A stretch of 64,000 bases of DNA from Nymphaea colorata (lineage: Eukaryota > Streptophyta > Magnoliopsida > Nymphaeales > Nymphaeaceae): the NCBI RefSeq assembly GCF_008831285.2, contig NC_045144.1:7787886-7851885 (forward strand), read 5' to 3'. The position numbers were made by a program, and so were the translations under genes. The stretch's first letter is position 1, and each line of letters opens with the position of its first letter. The notes below the pieces were generated by a model. That model searched no databases and was not told the origin of the DNA. It saw only the letters and a program-made list of their open reading frames with translations. Shown here in pieces: positions 24,101 to 33,103 of this stretch.

Positions 24101-27100
24101 AGGGTTGCGGTTTGCCCCTAGGTCAGAGCTTCCCCGTGGTTTTTCACCTCTTTCTGAGGTTTTCCACGTATATTGTGTGTTCTTTCTCTGCTCTCTCCTT
24201 GTGGTTCGTGTTTCTACATGGTATCAGAGCCACCGCGTGTGAGATCGTTGGTGTGCAAGTAGTGATTTTTCCGCCGTTCTCGTGCCGCCTCCGTTGCCGT
24301 TTCCAGAACCGACGCCGCCCATCGTTCCCAGCGCCGTCGTCGTTTTTCCGCCGTCCAGGAACGCCGCTGCCGTCGTTCCCAGCGCCGTCGCCGTCGCTTC
24401 TCCCAGCGCCGCCGTCGCCTGGGTTATCTCCGCTGCTCTGCCGCCGTTGCTGTTCCCAGCGTCGCCGTCCATTGCTCCCAGCACTGCTCTGCCGCCGTTG
24501 CTGTTCCCAGCGCTGCCCTGCGCCGCCGCCGGGTGTCTTGTTTCCGCCGGCCGCCGGTTGTGACCTTCTTTGGGGATTGCGATGGCTGACACCGCGATGC
24601 CCAAGCTTGATGATGCCCTCGACACGGGCAGCAATACCAAGGGTGAGAACTTGCCTGTTCATGTCACCTCCATTCGGCTGAACAAGGATAACTATCTCTC
24701 GTGGTTTGCTGCCCTAGAAATCGGGATTACTAGTCGTGGTCGCCTGCACTATATCACTGGGGAGAAGCCTGCACCTTCTAAAACTGATTCGCAATGGCCG
24801 ACCTGGGCGTTGGAGGATAGTCAGGTTAAAGTATGGATTATTAGTTCGGTTTCCGCAGATATTCAGCCCTTGATCTTGCGTAAATCGACGGCGTATGATA
24901 TGTGGACTGTTCTTGCACGTATGTATGGTCGTAAGAAGCGTGTTTTACGTGCCTATCAAATCAAACGTAGCATATATGCTCTTAAACAGGATGACTTATC
25001 TGTTGCCTCCTTCTATGCCGCCCTGAAGACCAAATGGGAGGAACTTGACTATCATGTGAATGATGACTGGAAATGTGGTGTAGATCATGCCCTGTATTGG
25101 GAAAAGGAATGGATGGACCGCACCTTTATCTTCCTTGGAGGCCTGCGTGATGAGTTTGAAACCATTCGAAGCCAGATTCTTAACTGTGATGAGATTCCTG
25201 GCATCGAAGAGGTGTATGCCCGTATTGAGTCTGAGGAGCAACGGCGCCAGATTATGCATATTGACTCCCATCAGGGGAGTTCTCCAGCAGCCTTTGTGAG
25301 CCATACTTCAGGGACGGGGCAGCGTCCTACTCGACGATGCAGCCATTGCAACAAAGTGGGTCATTCTGATGATTTTTGTTGGGATCTTCATCCTGAGAAG
25401 CGTCTCGTCCGAGGTCGTCCTCCTCCTCATCGCCGTGCTTCTTCTGTGCCAGAGCCTAGCCCGGGGTCGTCCAATGTTGCCAAATCCAAGCTCTCCTCAT
25501 ATCAACTCAGAGAGTTGCAAGCCTACATTAGTCGGTTGTCTACCCAGGATGATGCTTCTACTTCTGAGGGGGCTAAGTTAGCCCAGGCTCTGGTTGCTAC
25601 TAGTGATCAAGGTAATTCTTCTCTCGGTGATTGGATTGTTGACAGTGGGGCTACTCATCATATGACAGGGGACCCTACGATGTTTCAAGAGTACAAGTTG
25701 ACCTCTGGGCAGCAGCGTGTGTCTATGGCTGATGGTTCTTCTATCTCTGTGGCTGGAAAAGGGAGTTTATCACTACTGAACAAATATTGTCTTCATAATG
25801 CCCTGCATGTTCCCAATATTCCCGTCAATTTGTTATCTGTCAGCAGTATTACTAAAGAGCTAAACTGTAATCTAATTTTCTCTGCTGATCGTTGTTTCCT
25901 GCAGGACTTGGGGACGGGGCAGAAGATTGGGATTGGTTCGGCTATTGATGGGCTCTACAGACTGCCCGTTCGAGTTGCTTCTGCTTTGATTTCAGCCACC
26001 AGTGGACAGTTGCCTGGCGTGGAGGCCAGATCCGTCATTATGCGTTGGCACGAGAGACTTGGTCATCTTCCATTCCAGTTGCTTAGAAAGTTGTTTCCTA
26101 GGATGTTTCATTCTGTGTCTTTGGACACCTTCGCCTGTGAAGTGTGTCAGTTGTCTAAGCATGTTAGGGCCTCGTACCCTATTTCGTTCAATAAAGCCAA
26201 CCGTCCTTTTGCTTTGGTTCACTCTGATGTTTGGGGTCCTTCGGGAGTACCCACTTGTCGTGGCTTTCACTATTTTATGACTCTTATTGATGACTACTCC
26301 CGGTGTACGTTCGTGTATCTGTTGAAAGAACGTAGTGAAGTTCCCGACATTGTCAAAAACTTTGTGGCATTTGTCGAAACTCAATTCCAGACCACTGTTC
26401 AGGCCTTCCGTACTGACAATGCCCGAGAGTATGTCTCTCAATCCCTTGATGACTTATTGCGAAGCAAGGGTATTATTCATGAAACATCCTGTGGCTACAC
26501 CCCTCCTCAGAATGGCGTGGCTGAAAGAAAAAACCGTCATTTGTTAAATGTTACCCGGGCAATTATGTTTCAACGTCATGTCCCTAAGAGGTACTGGGGG
26601 GACGCACTTCTCACTAGTGCTCACCTTATCAACCGTATGCCTACTCGTGTGTTGGATGGTCATTCTCCTTATTATGTGTTGTGGCCCACTCAGAATCCCT
26701 GGCCTTTAACCCCTCGAGTGTTTGGGTGTGTTTGTTTTGTCCATGATCATCGTCCCACTCTCAAGAAACTTGATCCTCGATCCATCAAAGCAGTCTTCTT
26801 GGGATATTCCTCCACCCAGAAGGGATACAGGTGTGTTGACCCTAGCACTTCCAGAGTATATGTCTCCAGGGATGTGACCTTTCATGAACATGAGGCATAC
26901 TTTCCTGCGAATCCTCTTCAGGGGGAGTGTCTAGGTGACGGAAGGGAAGAGTATTCTTCGCATCAGTTGATTCAGTTCATGGATTTCTTGGATTATACGG
27001 TGAGTTCTCCAAGTGTGGAAGACGTTGTCAGTGAGGACAGAGACAGTCAGATGGAGGGGGACCCTGTGGAAGAACAGTCTCGAGATCACCTATTTGGTCA

Positions 27101-30100
27101 GGTTTACAGCAGGAAGAAGAAGGATGTGATGGAAGATGTTGATGTTACCAATCCCAATCTTCCCAATCTTGTGACCTCCCCGGATGATCCAAGTCCAATG
27201 AATGAAGAACTTCCCATAGCTCTGCGCAAGGGCACCAGGTCATGTACTTCTCATCCTATTCAGAGATTTGTTTCATATGCAAAACTCAGTAAAGACTACA
27301 AGTGCTTTGTTACCTCTTTATCTATGGCTGTTATTCCCAGGTCAGTGGAAGATGCAAGGAAGGATCCTAAATGGCTACAGGCCATGACAGAAGAGATGGA
27401 CGCCCTGGAAAAGAACAATACGTGGGAGGTTGTTGATATCCCCAAGGGAACTCACTTAGTTGGCTCCAAGTGGGTGTTTAATGTGAAGTACAAACCTGAT
27501 GGCACTGTAGAACGCTATAAAGCTCGTCTTGTTGCTAAAGGGTTTAGCCAGAAATATGGGATTGACTATCTTGAGACGTTTGCTCCCGTGGCGAAACTGA
27601 AGACCGTAAGGGTCATCTTAGCTCTTGCAGTGCAAAAGAAGTGGAGCATGGACCAACTTGATGTAAAGAGCACCTTCTTGAATGGTCACCTTGAGGAAGA
27701 AGTCTATATGAGCATGCCGCCTGGGTATGCTCGGAACGGGAAGTGTTGCTATCTCAAGAAAGCTTTGTATGGTCTCAAGCAATCCCCTAGAGCTTGGTTT
27801 GAAAGGCTAAGGGTTGTAATGAAGACTAATGGGTATAAACAGGGAAATGGTGATCACACCCTCTTCATCAAGCAGAGAAATGGTCTGGTGAGCCTTTTAC
27901 TTGTATATGTTGATGATATGATTGTCACAGGTGACGACGAGGGGGAGAAAAGGAAGATGAAAGAAACGTTAGCTGCAGAATTCGATCTCAAAGATCTGGG
28001 TAAACTAAGGTATTTCTTGGGGATTGAGATCGCGCGATCTGAGACTGGGCTTGTTATGAGCCAAAGAAAATACACGTTGGATCTTCTAAAAGAGACAGGT
28101 AAACTGGGATGCAGGCCCTTTCTTACCCCAATGGAGTCTGGCACAAGGATAAGTATCAAATCTGGGACTATCTTGGATGAGGAAGAAAAAGGGAGGTATC
28201 AGCGTCTGGTTGGTAAACTTATTTATCTCACTCTTACTCGCCCAGATATTACGTATGCTGTGGGTGTGTTAAGTCAGTTTATGCATGCCCCTACTGATTG
28301 TCATTGGAAAAGTGTTGAAAAAGTATTGGGATACTTAAAGAATGACCCAGGGAAAGGACTACTCTACACTCGACAAGATCAACTAAGCATTGAAGGGTAC
28401 TCTGACGCCGACTGGGCAGGATGCACAGATACTAGGAGGTCTACCACAGGATACTGCATATTTCTTGGAGGTAACCTTGTGGTATGGAGAAGTAAACGTC
28501 AAGAAGTTTGTTCCAGGTCCAGTGCTGAGGCTGAATACAGGGCGGTTGCTATGGGGGTTACAGAGATGTTATGGCTCAAAATTCTTTTAGCAGATATTGG
28601 GGTTAAAATGGAAGAGAAGATGAGGATGTATTGTGACAACAAGTCTGCGATTAACTTGGCAAACAATCCGGTCATGCACGACAGGACCAAACATGTGGAG
28701 ATCGATCGTCACTTCATACGGGAACGCATAGATTCAAAGGAGTTGATTCTGCCCTATATGAAGTCTGAAGATCAAGTTGCGGATGTCTTAACTAAGTCTT
28801 TATGTACATCTCAATTTGAGAAAAATGTTAGCAAGCTTGGCATGTTTGACATGTATGCCAAGCTTGAGGGGGAGTGTTAGAATATATTGTATTGGGAACC
28901 GGGTCCATATCTGGACCCGGTCCTATGGGGCACGGATACCGAGGTGGGCTCGGTACCCTAGGCGGCACCTCTTTCTCTCCCTCCTATATATTCTTCACTT
29001 ACATGTAATTGTTGAGTTAAGTGAATATTATTTTCTCTCTCCTAGGGTTGCGGTTTGCCCCTAGGTCAGAGCTTCCCCGTGGTTTTTCACCTCTTTCTGA
29101 GGTTTTCCACGTATATTGTGTGTTCTTTCTCTGCTCTCTCCTTGTGGTTCGTGTTTCTACAATAAAGATTAATTCCTAATTAATTCCTAAGGATAATACA
29201 AACGTATCTTATCCTGAATACAATATTTTGCATAAAGGGATGTGCATTCATATCTTTGAGATAGATGGGCCAGTTGTTTACTATCTCCTTTCCTAATGCT
29301 CCAGGTAATTTCCTAAAGAGTGTCTCCTATATTACTATCATACGCATTTCCAGATACGAAGGTGTAATAATAATAATCATTTAAAAATTGTTTAATATGA
29401 CTCCAACTTGTTAAGTTGAGTTGTTCCAACATGTTAAGGGCTTCATATTGAAGCTCTATCGTTCCCATGTTAGGGCTAGCACCTGTCAGAATAATTTGTA
29501 TTCTAAATACAAATTTATAAGGATTAATTCCTAATTAATTCCTAAGGATAAATCCTTTTCATATTCTACTGGATGGTTACGTTTGTAAGCTTCCCAAGTC
29601 GCTCTAGCAAATTCACCTGAATATGTTTCCAAGTAGGCGATCATTTCTCTAGAATCTGTATGGCCTAGATTTGCTTTGAGGTAATCTTTTACTAATATTG
29701 CACCCCATTGGTCAATAACCTGAGCCAAAACTGTGGATCATGGGCCGCCAAGTTCAAAACTCTTCCTTGATCAATAAGCTCTTATGATCAGTAATTTCTA
29801 AAGGGAATCTTTTCCCTTTAAGTTTATATTTTTCTACCCCTTCTCCTATATCCGTATAGGGTATTCTGGAAGGATAACCAGCAGGTGGTACTCTTGAAAT
29901 TACTTCGGATTCATTTTCTCCTTCCATAATTAGATCTATATAATTTTTTAATGTTGTTTCCCGTTAAGGAATCCCCTGCTATAGATTCTACATCTATAGT
30001 ATCTAATTCTTCTATATCTGACATGATTTTAAGTCTTATTCTTATATTTTGATCTTCGTCAGTATAGATTTCTTGGTCTTCTTGGATCTGACCAAGAGAT

Positions 30101-33057
30101 TTTAGGTGGTCTTTAAGTTCTATGACTTGAAGAATATATTTTAAGTTTCCCTCCTAATTCCTTATGACAGAATTTTATCAGGATTTGCTTGTTGACAAAT
30201 CTCTATTTATCTTAGTTTTCCCTTTATCAAGGGTTGTTTTAGTTTTTACAGATTTTTGCTCTGTAGGTTTCCTATTCATTACTAAGCATTTATTACTTAT
30301 TATAGTTTTTCTAGGCACGCCAGAATCTATCTTAATTTTATCAAATCATTTAATAAGATCCTCAAGTTCCAGGCTAGATTTAGGCTTTTCTAGTTCTTCT
30401 AGAATCCTATTGTATTTTGTCTCAAGATCTTCTTCTCTTTTAAGGACATAACATAATAACCCAATTATCAAGTTGAATAATTTGGGATATTCTTTGTCAG
30501 ATGCTCCTGAGCCAGAATAGGCAGAGAACCCTTCTGCGACATTAAAACCATCAGTTTTAATTTTCATAGCAATAGGTTTAATTATTGCTTCATCTTCCAT
30601 TAGCTTAGAATTAATTTTTCTAAGTTGGTTATCATGTTTTCAATTTTTTCAAGTTTAATGTTTATTTCATTAAACCTGTGATTCATATTGTTTTCTACAA
30701 ACTCTAATCTTTCCTGAAGATTAAGAGTCTGACATATAGGAAACTTATTTAATGATTTTATTAAATCATTAACTTGGGATTTTTGATCATCCAAGTTTCC
30801 AGTCAAGTCTTTTAATAATTTGTTCTTATTTTGTAAAGAACTTGCTATAGTATCAAATATTCTTGTATCTGATTTATCATTTTCTTTTAGGTTTTTACCT
30901 AAAGAGATAATTACAACGATTATTGTATTTAGATGAGATTCATTATTATGAAACTCATGTTGAAAAGTGTTTCCAAAATAACACTTATGGGTAATGCTAC
31001 ATCGGTCATGTGGTAGGCTAAGGTCCAAATAGTCAAACTTATTCATTATTTTATACCTTAGATGAGGTTACCAAATCTTGGTGCCTTTTACCAATTTCTC
31101 TATTATAAATCCAAGTTGTTATTCGGATTTTATTAGGTTTAGTAAAACTATAATTTTCTTTACTTACTAAATCATACAAATATATTTTGTATGTTCTAGA
31201 TTCTTGATATGATCCGTATAGATCAAATCCCGAATGAGCCAAATCCTTTTGTTTGTCGGACTATGGCATTAAATTTTTCTACTTCTTTAATTTTGGGAGT
31301 AGTTATTTTATGCAGGATTAGCTGAGCAATCCTATCCCTTTTTCTAATAAAGAAGTCTATCAGAATGGTTAAAGAGTAGATTTTTTACTTCACCTCTGTA
31401 ATATGCATCAATTACTCCGGCTCCTACTAGGATTGAGTAATTAAGTGCAAGCCACTTCTAGATACAATCTAGCCATATGTTTCTTTTGGGACAGCAATGA
31501 CTAGACCTGTACTAACAGGGGTTTTTCCTCTAGCAGGGACAACTATGTTGTGGCTACTTTCTAAGTCGTAACCTGCTGCTCTGTTTGTCAGCCTAGTTGG
31601 TAGAGAATCAATTGGATCAAGTCGTTGGATCCTTAAGTAGTTATGCTTTTTTCTTTTTATTGAAAAAGAAGTATATTTTTTCAAAGAAAGTTTCCATAAG
31701 TTCAATACTCAAATGAAAGATTAACTATTTAATCAAGGTATTTAAGTATAGAAACCTAAAACCAGGCTCTCATACCAAAACGAGGGGGCCGGGTCACAAA
31801 TTCCGTGTCAGGATTTTGTGCCATTGGTGCATTGCATTTTCAGTCAGACACCATGATAAATGAAGTTGATCTCCAAGCAAGGAGGTTTTATTCTCTTTGA
31901 GATCTAATTTCATTTTAATCATGGTGTCTGACCGAAAATGCGATGCTTGTTGCCATATTCAGTAATTATAGGTTCTTTTTCCTTCTCCTATCACCTATGT
32001 TGTGGCTACTTTTGATCCTCAACGATATTGACAGGAATCAATATCAACAAGCATCATTAATGTCTCAAGAGAAAGAGAAAAAGTAGGGGCTGAACATTGG
32101 AGAGACCTCAAAAAACTAACAACATAAATAAGAACGATTACAGTATCAACCATTACATTTGCAGCATGATTCAGTGGAAGATGTTAAAACAGCTAACTTG
32201 GTGTCCCTCCCAATCCTCCCCAATCACAACCATCCTTACACCTCTTCCAAACTACCAAGCATTTTCATTTCATGAGGCACTAATCACAATGATCCCAGTC
32301 TTCCACTTTGAAGTTATCCTCAGGTGGAACATGGATTGTGACTAAAGAACTTTCCTCCATTTTGAATAGAACAGGAAATAGGTACTTGTTCAAACGACAG
32401 AAGACAATCCCAATTCCCAACAAGCCAATCACACGGGACTTCATAAATGCAAAATATATGAAATATCATCAATGTATCAAAAAATGTCCCCGGAAGAAAT
32501 GAAGATGTTAAATATAAGAAGGCAGCTAAAAAAAAAAATTAGGGGGGGGGGGGACAGAAAACTGCATCAGAAAGAAAATGGAACATTAAAAAAAAAAAAA
32601 ACTCCAACCAACTGACTATATTGATGAAAAACCCAGTAAAGTACCTAAATCTCAGGCAAAAGAAATTGTCTACAAACTAATTCAACTTGTGTAAGATCTC
32701 ATCAATCAAATTTCATACCTGAAGAGGAGAGAGTTGAAAATGGTTTGCTAAGGATGCTCTTGATTGAGGTGACACAGATACTATAACAGACTTTTTCTTT
32801 GATTCTAAATGAGAAAGAAACTCTTCCAAGCTCTGCTGCTGAAGCATCACAGTCTCAGCTGATGTTATACAACCACTGTAAGATCAAAAAGCAGTCAGAC
32901 AACACAAATATCCAAGTAGTTAATGACATGCTGATCTAGAAACCTAACAGCATTGATCATACCCAACTTCAAGCAGACCCAGTTTAGATTATTCATCACA
33001 TCCATTTTGGTGCATGTACTTGAGCATAAGCATGTGTGAGCTTGCTCAGTGTGCCCA

Positions 33058-33103
<46 letters not shown>

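Larger units (their letters stand above)
23932..29161 (+). mobile_element. Intact Ty1/copia LTR retrotransposon nested in the pararetrovirus
   Basis: A 5230-bp element with two 287-bp LTRs, a tRNA-Met-type primer site, one uninterrupted gag-pol frame and a polypurine tract. It has all parts needed for autonomous movement. It inserted into pararetroviral coat-protein sequence: the flanks join as GTATTCTAAATACAAA...ATAAG on the left and ATAAAGATTAATTCC on the right, and the empty-site sequence is preserved in the duplicate at 29500-29555. The few LTR differences imply a young insertion. It lies in NAR1 intron 3 in antisense orientation. The small size fits short copia lineages, but the lineage was not determined. 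Confidence 0.95.

Noticed and set aside
24112-24681. Pro/Ala-rich frames between copia LTR and gag
   Set aside because: They arise from GC-rich imperfect repeats in the untranslated leader; no motif and no match between strands.
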